The notes: generated by a model from the letters alone, not told the origin. Counted from the first letter of the stretch, positions 34,462 to 43,169 are shown. The stretch: 64,000 nt of DNA from JAJZGK01 sp035538795 (GCA_035538795.1 DATLJS010000033.1:1-64000), one strand, 5' to 3'. Numbers and translations: made by a program.

Positions 34462-35007
34462 TTGTTCCGACCTGCCTTGTTTCTGACCGCGACTTTGCTG
34501 CTGGGTGGCTGCACCCGCTTCGATCCCGGTCTGATTGATCCGGCCGCTCCGCCGGAGGCGGCGGACCGCCATCTTGTCGGCGTCTGGCAAACCGGCGAAG
34601 GCAAAAAGGCGACTTTTCTGGATATCACCATGGAGACGCCGACGCTTTTGCGGGTGCGGGCGGTCAATAAGGGACGCTGCGATCAGGTCGCCAGTTTTTC
34701 GGCCCGTCTGGTGACGGTGGCCGAGCGGCGCTACGTCGATCTGCGCCGCGACGGCGACAAGGACGAGATTCTGGGCGCCTATGAGTGGAAAGATGAAAAT
34801 CAGTTCGATGTCTGGGGAACCGACGACGAGGTTTTTGCCAAGGAAGTGGAGCAGGGGCAAATGCTGGGCACGGTTCAGCGCAGCGACAAATCGCTGCGCG
34901 TCGAAATCCTGGCCTCGCAGGCGGTGCTGCGCGATTTCCTGAAAAAGCACCCCGGCGCGATGAAGCTCCTGGCCACCCTGCGGCGCAGCTCTGATTTTCC
35001 TTGCTGA
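34462..35007 (+). CDS. Small lipoprotein of unknown function
   Basis: The 181-residue protein starts with TTG, three bases after the preceding stop, and has a clear lipoprotein signal with lipobox LLGGC (Cys17). The mature part looks like a small beta-barrel-like domain (HLVGVWQTGEGKKATFLDI, RYVDLRRDGDKDEILGAYEW). It ends in a terminal Cys. The TTG start is supported by the signal beginning there. Family not recognised. Confidence 0.7.
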   Translation: MFRPALFLTATLLLGGCTRFDPGLIDPAAPPEAADRHLVGVWQTGEGKKATFLDITMETPTLLRVRAVNKGRCDQVASFSARLVTVAERRYVDLRRDGDKDEILGAYEWKDENQFDVWGTDDEVFAKEVEQGQMLGTVQRSDKSLRVEILASQAVLRDFLKKHPGAMKLLATLRRSSDFPC

Positions 35008-35087
35008 CATATTCGAATCTCTAGACCCCGAGAACGGCTCGCGGCATTCTTGCCGCCTTGTCGCCGAGAGTTGAGGACAACACGGTC

Positions 35088-36128
35088 ATGAAACAGATCA
35101 ACGTCGCCATTCTGGGGGCCAGCGGTTATACGGGCGCCGAACTGGTGCGCTTGCTGGGCGGGCATCCCTCGTTCCGCATTGCCGCCCTGACGGCGGACCG
35201 CAAGGCCGGGCTGCGCATGGCCGACGTGTTCCCCCAGTTCGTGGGCGAGGATCTGCCGGTGCTGACCACCATTGCCGAAGTCAAATGGGACGGCATTGAC
35301 GCCGTGTTCTGCGCGCTGCCTCACGGCACCACCCAGGACGTCATCGCCGGTCTGCCGCAGCATGTGAAAGTGGTGGACCTGTCCGCCGATTTCCGTCTGA
35401 CCAACGTTGCCGATTACGCCAAATGGTATGGCCATCACCATCAGGCGCCCGAATTGCAGAAGACCGCCGTCTACGGCGTGACCGAACTGTCGCGCGAGGC
35501 GATCCGCAAGGCTCGTCTGGTGGCCAATCCCGGCTGTTATCCCACCTGCGCCCAGCTTCCCCTGGTGCCGCTGCTGGCCGCCGGGTTGATCGACGCCGAC
35601 GATATCGTCATCGACGCCAAGTCCGGCGTCAGCGGCGCGGGACGCGCCGCCAAGGAAGCGAATCTCTATACCGAGGTGACCGAGGGCATCCACGCCTACG
35701 GCGTCGCCAGCCATCGCCATGGTCCCGAGATCGACCAAGAGCTGAGCATCGCCGCCGGCAAGCCGGTGGTGGTCAGCTTCACGCCGCATCTGATGCCCAT
35801 GAGCCGCGGCATGGAAGAGACCATCTATGTGAAGCTGGTCGGAAACGCCACCGCCGACGATCTGCGCGCCGCCCTGGAGGCGAGATACGCCGACGAGCCT
35901 TTCGTCCAGATTCTGCCCGCCGGCCAAGTGCCCCAGACCCGCTTCGTGCGCGGCTCCAACCTGTGCCATATCTCGGTGCACGCCGACCGCCGCCTGGGCC
36001 GGGCCATCATTTGCTCGGTCATCGACAATCTGGTGAAGGGCGCCTCGGGCCAGGCTTTGCAGAACATGAACCTGATGTTCGGTCTGCCGGAAACCACCGC
36101 TTTGAATCTGCGCCCCGTCTTTCCGTAA
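35088..36128 (+). CDS. argC: N-acetyl-gamma-glutamyl-phosphate reductase
   Basis: The 346-residue enzyme reduces N-acetyl-glutamyl phosphate with NADPH in arginine synthesis. The nucleotide-binding loop ILGASGYTGAELVRLL (8-23), the active-site motif NPGCYPT with catalytic Cys, and KSGVSGAGR are present. The ATG at 35088 with an upstream GAGGAC is preferred over a TTG 10 codons earlier. The next gene begins nine bases after the stop. Confidence 0.96.
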   Translation: MKQINVAILGASGYTGAELVRLLGGHPSFRIAALTADRKAGLRMADVFPQFVGEDLPVLTTIAEVKWDGIDAVFCALPHGTTQDVIAGLPQHVKVVDLSADFRLTNVADYAKWYGHHHQAPELQKTAVYGVTELSREAIRKARLVANPGCYPTCAQLPLVPLLAAGLIDADDIVIDAKSGVSGAGRAAKEANLYTEVTEGIHAYGVASHRHGPEIDQELSIAAGKPVVVSFTPHLMPMSRGMEETIYVKLVGNATADDLRAALEARYADEPFVQILPAGQVPQTRFVRGSNLCHISVHADRRLGRAIICSVIDNLVKGASGQALQNMNLMFGLPETTALNLRPVFP

Positions 36129-36137
36129 GGAGTTCGC

Positions 36138-36668
36138 ATGACCGGTCTTATTCTGCCGTACAAGGGTACGCTGCCGAAAATCGCCGATGACGCCTTCATC
36201 GCTCAGACGGCGGTGGTCACCGGCGACGTGGTGATCGGCCGGGGCAGTTCCATCTGGTACGGCTGCGTGATGCGCGGCGACGTTCACGAGATTCGCATCG
36301 GCGAGCGCACCAACATCCAGGACAACACGGTGGTCCATGTCACCCGCGGCAAGTTCGGCTGTTATATCGGCTCGGGCGTTACGGTCGGGCACAGCGCCAT
36401 CCTGCACGCCTGCACCCTGGGCGACAATTGCTTCGTCGGCATGGGGGCCACGGTGATGGATGGCGCCGTGGTGGAAAACGGCGCCATGGTCGCCGCCGGC
36501 GCTTTGGTCACGCCGGGTAAGGTGGTGAAGTCGGGCGAGCTTTGGGGCGGCAGCCCGGCCCGTTTCCTGCGTGCCTTGACCGAGGCCGAACTGGCCCATT
36601 TCCCGGTTTCCGCGGAAAATTATTACCAGCTGGGACAGGAATACCGCGAGGAGGCCGGGACCCTTTAG
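36138..36668 (+). CDS. Gamma-class carbonic anhydrase-like protein
   Basis: The 176-residue left-handed beta-helix protein has hexapeptide repeats and the three gamma-carbonic-anhydrase metal ligands His67, His85 and His90 (in VVHVTRG and VGHSAILH). Family members (YrdA/PaaY-like) bind zinc or iron; many have weak or no carbonic anhydrase activity. It lies nine bases after argC. The minus-strand response regulator stop overlaps its end by four bases. Confidence 0.88.
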   Translation: MTGLILPYKGTLPKIADDAFIAQTAVVTGDVVIGRGSSIWYGCVMRGDVHEIRIGERTNIQDNTVVHVTRGKFGCYIGSGVTVGHSAILHACTLGDNCFVGMGATVMDGAVVENGAMVAAGALVTPGKVVKSGELWGGSPARFLRALTEAELAHFPVSAENYYQLGQEYREEAGTL

Positions 36669-37120
36669 GGCCGGCAGTCCCCTCGTTCTGGTGAATGGAG
36701 CGGCGCCGGCAGATATTTCTGGCGGTGCAGGTCCAGGGTCTGCTGGATGCGGCGCATCAGGGTTTTGGTGGCGAAGGGCTTGGCGACCAGATCGTCCGCC
36801 CCGGCCGCCATCGCTTCGATCAGCCGGGCCTGATCGAAATAGCCTGTGACGAGGATGATGGGAATCCGCGAACCGGGCTTGTCGATTTCCTGGCGGATGC
36901 GGCGGGTGAACTGGATGCCGTTCAGGCTGTCCATCACATAGTCCACCAGCAGGAAATTGGGTTCCCAGCCGTTCGGCTCACGCAGCATGGCCAAGGCTTC
37001 GACGCAGCTTTCCGCCTGACGCACTTCCGAAACCCCGCCGTTGAGCAGAATGGTCTCGATCAGGCTGCGCATGTTGGGGTTGTCGTCGATCAGCAATATT
37101 TTGAGCTTTTTCACCATCAT
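36665..37120 (-). CDS. Single-domain response regulator (CheY-like)
   Basis: The 151-residue receiver has the acidic pair IDDNPNM (11-17), phospho-acceptor Asp60 in LLVDYVMD, and Lys114 in VAKPF. Residues 125-151 are a short tail without an output domain. It lies 24 bases downstream of a chemoreceptor gene on the same strand, which suggests a chemotaxis or phosphorelay partner for that pathway. Confidence 0.88.
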   Translation of the reverse strand: MMVKKLKILLIDDNPNMRSLIETILLNGGVSEVRQAESCVEALAMLREPNGWEPNFLLVDYVMDSLNGIQFTRRIRQEIDKPGSRIPIILVTGYFDQARLIEAMAAGADDLVAKPFATKTLMRRIQQTLDLHRQKYLPAPLHSPERGDCRP

Positions 37121-37144
37121 CCTCTGCGCAGGGGCTACAAGGGG

Positions 37145-38836
37145 CTAGGCGATCGCCTCGGTGTTCCGCACTGTGCGCAGGAATTTACCGACTTCGCTGT
37201 CGAGGCGGTTCGATTCCAGGGTCAGATCACCGGAAACCTTCTGCACGTTGCCGGCCACCCTGCCGATATTGTCGGTCAGGCTGTGCAGCCGTTCGATCAT
37301 TCCCGTGACCTCCTGGGTGCCGCTGGCGGCCTGTTGGACGTTGCGGGTGATCTCCTGGGTGGCGGCCAGCTGCTCCTCGACGGCGGCGGCCACGGCCGAT
37401 GAGGTGTGGCTGATGGTGCTGATGGTCGAGGCGATGCCGGAAATCGCCGTCACCGCCCCTTGAGTCGCCGATTGAATGTCGCGGATCTGGGTGGCGATTT
37501 CCTCGGTGGCTTTGGCCGTCTGGTTGGCCAGATGCTTGACCTCGGTGGCGACCACGGCGAAACCCTTGCCGGCCTCGCCGGCGCGGGCTGCCTCGATGGT
37601 GGCGTTCAGGGCTAAAAGATTGGTCTGGGCGGCAATGTCGTTGATGAGATTCACCACCTCGCCGATGCGCCCGACCGAAGACGCCAGGCCGTCCATGGTC
37701 GCCGAAGTCTGGCTGGCTTCCTCCACGGCTTTATCGGAAACGGCGGTGGATTGCTGCACCTGACGCACGATCTCGGCGATGGAGGCGGTCAGCTCCTCGG
37801 TGGCGCTGGCTACGGCGGTGGTGTTGGACGACACCTGGGACGAGGCGCTGGAAACAGCGGTGGAGACTTCTCCGGCCTCGTCGATGGCGTGGATCATGGT
37901 GTCGGCGGCCTGCTGCATATCGCCGATGGAGCGCCCCATGACGTCGACCACCGTCTTGACGCTGCCTTCGAAGCCGCTGGCCAGTGTTAGCATCGTCTTG
38001 CGCTGTTCTTCCTGGGCCTGTTTTTGCAGAATCTGCTGTTCTTCGCGCAGGCGTTCGGCGCTCATGGCCTCGTCGCGCAGGACGGCGACCGATTGGGCCA
38101 GCGAACCGATTTCGTCTCGGCGCTCGGTGCCGGGCACGATCACGCTGTAATCGCCGCTGCTCAGTTGGGCTGTCGCCGCCGTCAGGGCGTTCAGGGGCAG
38201 GGTCAGTCCGCGTGTGATGACCCGGGTCACGGCGATGCTGACCGCCAGCAAAGCCAGAACGATCAGGCCGAATTGCAGGGCTTTCTTGCGAAAGACGGTT
38301 TCGACGTCATCCACATAGACGCCGGTGCCGACGATGATGCGCCACGGTTCGAAACTTAGGGCATAGGAGCGTTTCGGTGTCGGCGTCGCGTCGTTGGGCT
38401 TGATGTAGTCATAGGCGACCACGCCGCCGCCGTTGCGGGCGGCGGAAACCAGATCGCGGACGTAACGCGTGCCATCGGACGCCTGGGCGTCGAGAAAGAA
38501 TTTGCCGAGACGGTCCGGGCTGCCCGGCGAGATGACGGCCTTGCCGTCGTAGTCGTAGGCGAAGATGTAATTGTCTTCGCCGTAGCGGATGCCGTCGATG
38601 ATCTTGTAGGCGGCGGCCTTGGCCTCCTCCTCGGTCATCTCGCCTTGGAGCGCCTTTTGCCGATAGGCGTTGAGAATGGTTTGGGCGGCGGCAGAGAAAT
38701 CCCGGGTCTCGGCGATGCGGTCCGACATCAGCGATGTGCGCAATTCCCACAGGCCAATGCCGGAAACCAGGAGAAAACCAGTCGCTCCAACTGCAACGAT
38801 TGCGAAGAGTCGGGCAAATAAACTTTCGAACCGCAT
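37145..38836 (-). CDS. Methyl-accepting chemotaxis protein with periplasmic Cache domain
   Basis: The 563-residue receptor has a membrane segment at about 9-31, a single-Cache periplasmic domain (about 35-185; DNYIFAYDYDGKAVI, SYALSFEPWRIIVGTGVYVDDV), a second segment at about 190-208, HAMP and the long MCP signalling coiled coil. Cache receptors of this type often bind small organic acids. The ATG at 38836 follows GGGGGAGC. No C-terminal pentapeptide tether is seen. It forms a unit with the single-domain regulator downstream. Confidence 0.92.
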   Translation of the reverse strand: MRFESLFARLFAIVAVGATGFLLVSGIGLWELRTSLMSDRIAETRDFSAAAQTILNAYRQKALQGEMTEEEAKAAAYKIIDGIRYGEDNYIFAYDYDGKAVISPGSPDRLGKFFLDAQASDGTRYVRDLVSAARNGGGVVAYDYIKPNDATPTPKRSYALSFEPWRIIVGTGVYVDDVETVFRKKALQFGLIVLALLAVSIAVTRVITRGLTLPLNALTAATAQLSSGDYSVIVPGTERRDEIGSLAQSVAVLRDEAMSAERLREEQQILQKQAQEEQRKTMLTLASGFEGSVKTVVDVMGRSIGDMQQAADTMIHAIDEAGEVSTAVSSASSQVSSNTTAVASATEELTASIAEIVRQVQQSTAVSDKAVEEASQTSATMDGLASSVGRIGEVVNLINDIAAQTNLLALNATIEAARAGEAGKGFAVVATEVKHLANQTAKATEEIATQIRDIQSATQGAVTAISGIASTISTISHTSSAVAAAVEEQLAATQEITRNVQQAASGTQEVTGMIERLHSLTDNIGRVAGNVQKVSGDLTLESNRLDSEVGKFLRTVRNTEAIA

Positions 38837-39209
38837 GCTGCTCCCCCGTCCTATTTGCAACCTCTCGACAGCAAACAGAGGGGGCCAATAGGCGTTCCGT
38901 GGTATAAATGGCGAAATGACTAAATGCCTACGCGCTTCGGCTGCCTCCGGGCATGCCAAGTGTAGAGGTGTTTTGGTTGCCCGTAGACCGAGCGCCGCCC
39001 TTCTGTGCGACTCGCGCAAAGGGGGTGTTTGGCCTCTGCCTCGCCGTGTTTACGTCGCGTGGTGGGCTGGAGGCTCCGGCGCTCAATCAGTTGGAGCATT
39101 CTGACCATGTCAGCTTCCTGCTACATCGTCAAACGGTTTTTTGTTATGTGCCCTCCGTCAAGCCTAGGTATATGCCGTTTTCCAGTCGGGAAAAGGACTG
39201 CGGATATCC
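38837..39209. other. Gene-free interval upstream of the chemoreceptor and the CI-like repressor
   Basis: The 420-base stretch 38837-39255 between divergent genes holds no convincing gene. The frame of the repressor is open further upstream, but that part lacks coding character and a ribosome-binding site. Apart from the operator-like repeat at 39210-39231, nothing else was recognised. Confidence 0.5.
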
Positions 39210-39231
39210 TGGCTTTTTATCCAGAAAGCCA
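39210..39231. promoter_or_regulatory. Candidate operator of the CI-like repressor
   Basis: TGGCTTT (39210-39216) and AAAGCCA (39225-39231) form a perfect 7-bp inverted repeat with an 8-base spacer, 25 bases before the repressor ATG. The size and place fit an autoregulatory site for a dimeric helix-turn-helix protein. Confidence 0.45.
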
Positions 39232-39255
39232 TTTCAATTACATGGGTTGCGGCAG

Positions 39256-39699
39256 ATGAGCCGGGGGTTGGAGGCCCGCATACGGCGCTGTGTCGAGATC
39301 GTTGGAAATGGGCATTCCATGTCACAGAAAACTGGTATACCTCGCAGCACCCTGGAAACCTATCTGACAGGGAAGGCCGAGCCTAAAATTTCGCGGCTGG
39401 TTGCCATCGCTCAAGCGGCGGGTGTGTCGATAAATTGGCTGGCGACGGGAACCGGAGAGGAAAGCTGCGTTCCCAGGTCGTCGGATAAAGTAACGATGGA
39501 TGGCGATCTGAGTGCTCTGATCGTTGACGGCATTGCTGCGGTCTATCGCCAGGAGGGGATGAAAATAGAGCCGGCTCATCTGGGACGCAAAGCGGCTCAG
39601 ATCTATTCCTCGCTGGTGAACGCCTACTGCACGCCCAAAGATCGGGAGATCGGTCTGCTGGCGCTGCTGGAACAGCTTCGCGGCGAGTTGACGTCGTAG
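39256..39699 (+). CDS. Orphan CI-like transcriptional repressor (XRE/phage repressor family)
   Basis: The 147-residue protein has an N-terminal helix-turn-helix (about 2-65) of the phage CI-repressor type: SRGLEARIRRCVEIVG, then MSQKTGIPRSTLETYLTG and GVSINWLATGTGE. The C-terminal part (about 80-147) is helical and lacks the LexA/CI peptidase fold. The ATG at 39256 was chosen because the domain begins there, though its ribosome-binding site is weak. No phage genes are nearby. It probably represses its own gene through the inverted repeat upstream. Confidence 0.78.
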   Translation: MSRGLEARIRRCVEIVGNGHSMSQKTGIPRSTLETYLTGKAEPKISRLVAIAQAAGVSINWLATGTGEESCVPRSSDKVTMDGDLSALIVDGIAAVYRQEGMKIEPAHLGRKAAQIYSSLVNAYCTPKDREIGLLALLEQLRGELTS

Positions 39700-39701
39700 C
39701 C

Positions 39702-39747
39702 CGCAGCGCGGGTATCCGCCAGGGGAGGGGGGGATGCCCGCGCTGCG
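39702..39747. terminator. Long hairpin between convergent genes
   Basis: Bases 39702-39717 pair with 39732-39747 over 16 positions with a single G-T wobble, around a 14-base loop. It lies between the repressor stop (39699) and the acr3 stop (39836). No T-run flanks it, so it may be a Rho-assisted terminator or an RNA-stability element. Confidence 0.5.
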
Positions 39748-39835
39748 CCACAGGTTCCGCCGCGCCGGCATGAGAGCGCGGTGAAGAGGCGGCAGTGGAA
39801 AGCGGCAAGGTTTGAGGGGAAGGCTTCGCTTCCTG

Positions 39836-40858
39836 CTAAATCGTTTTTTCGTACCACCCCTTGGACCGGTTGACGATCCGAACCACCGACAGCATGACGG
39901 GTACTTCGATCAGCACCCCGACCACGGTGGCCAGGGCGGCTCCGGATTCGAAGCCGAACAGGCTGATGGCCGCGGCCACGGCCAGTTCGAAGAAATTGCT
40001 GGCGCCGATCAAGGCCGACGGTCCGGCTACGCAGTGGGCCACTCCCAGCCTTCGGTTCAGCAGATAGGCGATGCCGCTGTTCAAATAAACCTGAATGGTG
40101 ATGGGTACGGCCAGCAGCAGGATGACCAGCGGCTGACGAATGATCTGATCCCCCTGGAAACCGAACAGCAGAACCAGGGTGACGAGCAAGGCGGTCAGTG
40201 ACAGCGGGCCCAGGCGTTTCATGACGGTGGCCAGAGACGCGGAGTTTTTGGCGAGCAATGCCCTGCGCCACAATTGGGAAATCGCGACGGGGATCAAGAT
40301 GTAGAGCAAAACCGACAGCAGCAGCGTATCCCACGGCACGGTGATGGCCGACAGCCCCAACAATAATCCGACGATGGGGGCGAAGGCGAAAACCATGACC
40401 AGATCATTCAGAGCCACCTGCGACAGGGTGAAATGCGGTTCGCCGTCGCACAGATTAGACCAGACGAACACCATGGCGGTGCAAGGCGCGGCAGCCAGCA
40501 GAATCAGACCGGCGATGTAGCCGTCGATCTGTTGCGCGGGCAGATAGGGACGGAACAGGGTGTTGATGAAGAGATATCCCAACAAAGCCATGCTGAAGGG
40601 TTTGACCGCCCAATTGACGAACAGGGTAGAGGCAATGCCGCGCCAATGTTCCTTCACTTGATGCAGGGCGGTGAAATCGACCTTCAGCAGCATGGGGACG
40701 ATCATCAGCCAGATCAGCACGGCGACCGGCAGATTGACCTGAGCGACCTCGAAGCCGCCGATGGCGTGGAACGGGGCGGGAATGAAATGCCCCAATGCGA
40801 CGCCGGCGACAATGCAAAGGGCGACCCACAGGGTCAGATAACGCTCGAACCGATTCAC
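39836..40858 (-). CDS. acr3: Arsenite efflux permease, ACR3 family
   Basis: The 340-residue protein has ten hydrophobic segments and the ACR3 motif APCTAMVFVWS with the conserved Cys126 in membrane helix 4. It exports arsenite across the inner membrane, driven by the proton gradient. It starts with GTG, four-base overlapping the arsC stop (GTGA), so it is translationally coupled. Last gene of arsR-arsC-acr3. Confidence 0.93.
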   Translation of the reverse strand: MNRFERYLTLWVALCIVAGVALGHFIPAPFHAIGGFEVAQVNLPVAVLIWLMIVPMLLKVDFTALHQVKEHWRGIASTLFVNWAVKPFSMALLGYLFINTLFRPYLPAQQIDGYIAGLILLAAAPCTAMVFVWSNLCDGEPHFTLSQVALNDLVMVFAFAPIVGLLLGLSAITVPWDTLLLSVLLYILIPVAISQLWRRALLAKNSASLATVMKRLGPLSLTALLVTLVLLFGFQGDQIIRQPLVILLLAVPITIQVYLNSGIAYLLNRRLGVAHCVAGPSALIGASNFFELAVAAAISLFGFESGAALATVVGVLIEVPVMLSVVRIVNRSKGWYEKTI

Positions 40859-41289
40859 TGGACTTCTCCGGCAAGCAATTGGCGGACTTTGAGTTCGATC
40901 TGGTCGTAGACGTCTCGGAAAGCCTGCAGGCGTTCCACCTCGGTCCCCTGGACGGCTGCGGGGTCGGGAAAGCCGATGTGCAGTTTGCTGGGGTGACCCG
41001 GCCAGATGGGGCAGATTTCCCCGGCGGCGTTGTCGCAGACGGTGATGACCATATCCATCTTCGGAGCATCGGGCTGGGCAAACTCGTCCCACGACTTGGA
41101 GCGGCAGCCCTCGGTGGAATGGCCTTTCTCCTCCAGAACGGCCAGTGTCAGGGGGTTGATGCGTCCGGTGGGATGACTGCCGGCGCTGAAGGCGCGCCAA
41201 GTGCCGCCGGCCAAATCATTGATCAGGCATTCGGCCAGCACGCTGCGGGCGGAATTTCCGGTGCACAGCACCAGAACATTTTTGCGCAT
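40855..41289 (-). CDS. arsC: Arsenate reductase, low-molecular-weight phosphatase type
   Basis: The 144-residue enzyme has the phosphatase P-loop C-x5-R-S (CTGNSARS, Cys9 to Arg15) and a second conserved Cys in VITVCDNAAGE, as in thioredoxin-coupled arsenate reductases. It reduces arsenate to arsenite for export by Acr3. Its start is nine bases after the arsR stop and its stop overlaps the acr3 start. Confidence 0.93.
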   Translation of the reverse strand: MRKNVLVLCTGNSARSVLAECLINDLAGGTWRAFSAGSHPTGRINPLTLAVLEEKGHSTEGCRSKSWDEFAQPDAPKMDMVITVCDNAAGEICPIWPGHPSKLHIGFPDPAAVQGTEVERLQAFRDVYDQIELKVRQLLAGEVQ

Positions 41290-41298
41290 GACGGTTTC

Positions 41299-41631
41299 CT
41301 ATGAACAGCAGGAGGCCGTGGCGAGAATCAGCCGGCGGCGGTCGTCGGCCACGGTGGCGTCTCCCTCCAATCGGGAGAGTAGGGCCAGGAAGGCGCCGGC
41401 AGGATCGTCTTTCCCGGCCAGGCGATAATGGATCCAGCGCCCGTCGCGCCGCGCCTTGACCAGCCCGGCGGCTTTCAGCAGCGAGAGATGTTTCGAGACG
41501 GTGGCGGGAGCCAGTTCCAGCACGTCGGTAAGGTGGCAAACGCAGACCTCGCCGTCTTCCAGCAGCTTGAGGATGCGGATGCGGTTGCGGTCGGCCAAAG
41601 CCTTGGCGGCGGTTTCGAAGGTATCGATCAT
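41299..41631 (-). CDS. arsR: ArsR-family arsenite-responsive repressor
   Basis: The 110-residue winged-helix protein carries the metal-binding motif EVCVCHL (Cys30, Cys32) in the recognition region and a further Cys pair at 108-109 near the C-terminus, which may supply a third As(III) ligand. It represses the ars operon until arsenite binds. An inverted-repeat operator lies directly upstream at 41649-41676. Confidence 0.93.
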   Translation of the reverse strand: MIDTFETAAKALADRNRIRILKLLEDGEVCVCHLTDVLELAPATVSKHLSLLKAAGLVKARRDGRWIHYRLAGKDDPAGAFLALLSRLEGDATVADDRRRLILATASCCS

Positions 41632-41648
41632 GCCGACAGGCTATCATT

Positions 41649-41676
41649 AATTCGTTATTTGGCGAAATGACGAATT
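41649..41676. promoter_or_regulatory. ars operator
   Basis: AATTCGT (41649-41655) and ACGAATT (41670-41676) form a perfect inverted repeat with a 14-base spacer, 18 bases before arsR. The ATTCG/CGAAT halves fit ArsR-family operators. It overlaps the last codons of the upstream gene. Confidence 0.7.
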
Positions 41677-42259
41677 ATGAAGGGCCGATATCCGGCAGAT
41701 TCGTCAACAGGCGGTCCCAGCCTTTAGCCGTGCGCAAGGCATGCGTCACTGCCGGCAAAGGTCGGGGGTAAAAACCCGGCAGATCGCTTTCTCCGGGATG
41801 AAGCAGCGGAAATGCCAAATGTTCATGAGGCGGCGCGAAGCGGGCATCCACTCCAGGTTTGTTGCCGCGGGCGTCGATGCGCAGCCAGCCGAAGGGTTCC
41901 AGCCAGACGGCGTTCAGTCCGTGCAGGCAGAACGGCGTCGCCGGTCCATCCAGCCGCAGGCGCTGATAGCACAGGGCGGCGGGAATGCCGCAGGCCCGCA
42001 GCAGGGCGGCCAGCAAATGGCTCTTGGCGTAGCAATAGCCGGTACGGTGGCGCAATGCTTCGGATGCGGCGCAGGTCACGGGACCGCCTTGAGCATCGAC
42101 GGTATGGGCGATTTCATCCCGGACGAACAAAAAGCAGGCTTCTGTCACCAAGATTGGATTCCGTTGCGCCGCCGCTTGCAGGGCCGACGCCTGGGTCTGG
42201 ATCGACGGATGCCGCCAGTCGACGACGTCGCATGCTTGAAGGAATGTTTCCTGAGACAT
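41675..42259 (-). CDS. Transglutaminase-like domain protein
   Basis: The 194-residue cytoplasmic protein has the transglutaminase/peptidase-like triad: Cys in GYCYAKSHLLAALLRACGIPA, His in CLHGLNAVWLEP and Asp in LRIDARGNKPG. Proteins of this size act as peptidases or remain uncharacterised. The ATG at 42259 begins MSQETFLQAC. It lies upstream of the ars operon on the same strand with the ars operator at its 3' end. Confidence 0.82.
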   Translation of the reverse strand: MSQETFLQACDVVDWRHPSIQTQASALQAAAQRNPILVTEACFLFVRDEIAHTVDAQGGPVTCAASEALRHRTGYCYAKSHLLAALLRACGIPAALCYQRLRLDGPATPFCLHGLNAVWLEPFGWLRIDARGNKPGVDARFAPPHEHLAFPLLHPGESDLPGFYPRPLPAVTHALRTAKGWDRLLTNLPDIGPS

Positions 42260-42386
42260 GACGCAAGAATATGCCCGACAGATTGTATCTATCAAGAATT
42301 GTAAGGACGAGTATTTGCCTCTTGAGGACCGTGGCGATTAAGAGCACTTTTCCCCCAGGGGCGTCTTCCCGTTGGGGAGACAGACC

Positions 42387-43094
42387 ATGTCTATGTCCGT
42401 TGATGGCGTTTCGTCTGGGGTGTCGAACGCCTATTACACCAAACTGACGGCGGCAACCGAAACCGCTTCGGCGGGGGCGTCCAGCGCCACTACAGCCAGC
42501 GTCAGCACATCCAGCACGGCATCATCTTCCAGCAGTTCGTCTTCCAGCCTGACGGCGGATCAGGAACTGATGGCCGCCATGATGCAAAATACCTTGCTGG
42601 CCAATCAGTCGGTATCGACCACCAGCACCGACGCCACGGGGAGCGCCTCCTCCAGTGCGACCAGTTCCTCTACGGCCAGCAGCGGAATCACGCTGGAGAC
42701 GTTCAGCATTGATCCCAGTCAGCTTGCGGCGGCGGTGGACGCGGTGTCGTCGGCGGTCAGCAGCACGAGTTCCGACGGAACCTCCAGCAGCACCTCTTCG
42801 GCGTCGGGCGGCAGTTCCACGACAACCACCATCGATCCGGCGGATTTGAACCAGGACGGCACCGTTACCGCCGAAGAGCAGGCGACCTATGACGCCCGCA
42901 TGCATATTGGAACGGACAGCAGTTCCAAGGGGCCGCCGTCCGGCGGACCGGGCGGTGCGAACGGAATGAGCGGTTTCCCCGGAGGGCCGCCGCCCGGTAT
43001 GGGCGGGACGTCGTCGTCGGATTCCTCTGCATCCGATTCGACGGCCTCGACGGCGACGGCCAGTTCGACCGCTACGACCTCCGTTTCGGCCTGA
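42387..43094 (+). CDS. Ser/Thr/Ala-rich low-complexity protein with one EF-hand
   Basis: The 235-residue protein is dominated by Ser, Thr and Ala, including a nine-Ser run near 48-56, and has a Gly/Pro-rich stretch at 180-207. Embedded in it is a canonical calcium loop DLNQDGTVTAEE (153-164), as in EF-hand or dockerin-type modules. No classical signal peptide is seen and no partner export genes are adjacent. The start follows TTGGGGAGACAGACC. A terminator follows. It could be a surface or secreted calcium-responsive protein, but that is inference. Confidence 0.72.
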   Translation: MSMSVDGVSSGVSNAYYTKLTAATETASAGASSATTASVSTSSTASSSSSSSSSLTADQELMAAMMQNTLLANQSVSTTSTDATGSASSSATSSSTASSGITLETFSIDPSQLAAAVDAVSSAVSSTSSDGTSSSTSSASGGSSTTTTIDPADLNQDGTVTAEEQATYDARMHIGTDSSSKGPPSGGPGGANGMSGFPGGPPPGMGGTSSSDSSASDSTASTATASSTATTSVSA

Positions 43095-43113
43095 AGCTGA
43101 GGGCGATACAAGA

Positions 43114-43146
43114 AAACCCCGGCCGGGATCATTCCGACCGGGGTTT
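43114..43146 (+). terminator. Terminator between the EF-hand gene and phaC
   Basis: AAACCCCGG (43114-43122) and CCGGGGTTT (43138-43146) pair, with extra CGG/CCG pairs inside, followed by GCTTTTTG. It sits between convergent genes and probably serves both. Confidence 0.8.
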
Positions 43147-43169
43147 GCTTTTTGCCCAGAGGCGGACTG

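Noticed and set aside
38953..39255. N-terminal extension of the CI-like repressor by about 100 residues
   Set aside because: Composition is unlike a protein domain, there is no good ribosome-binding site, and a candidate operator lies inside it.
39256..39699. Prophage remnant
   Set aside because: Only a repressor-like gene is present; no integrase, structural gene, att site or repeat flanks it.
42470..43090. Repetitive AGC/ACC-rich tract as tandem repeat or CRISPR
   Set aside because: The repetition comes from Ser and Thr codons in one open frame; there are no regular repeat-spacer units.
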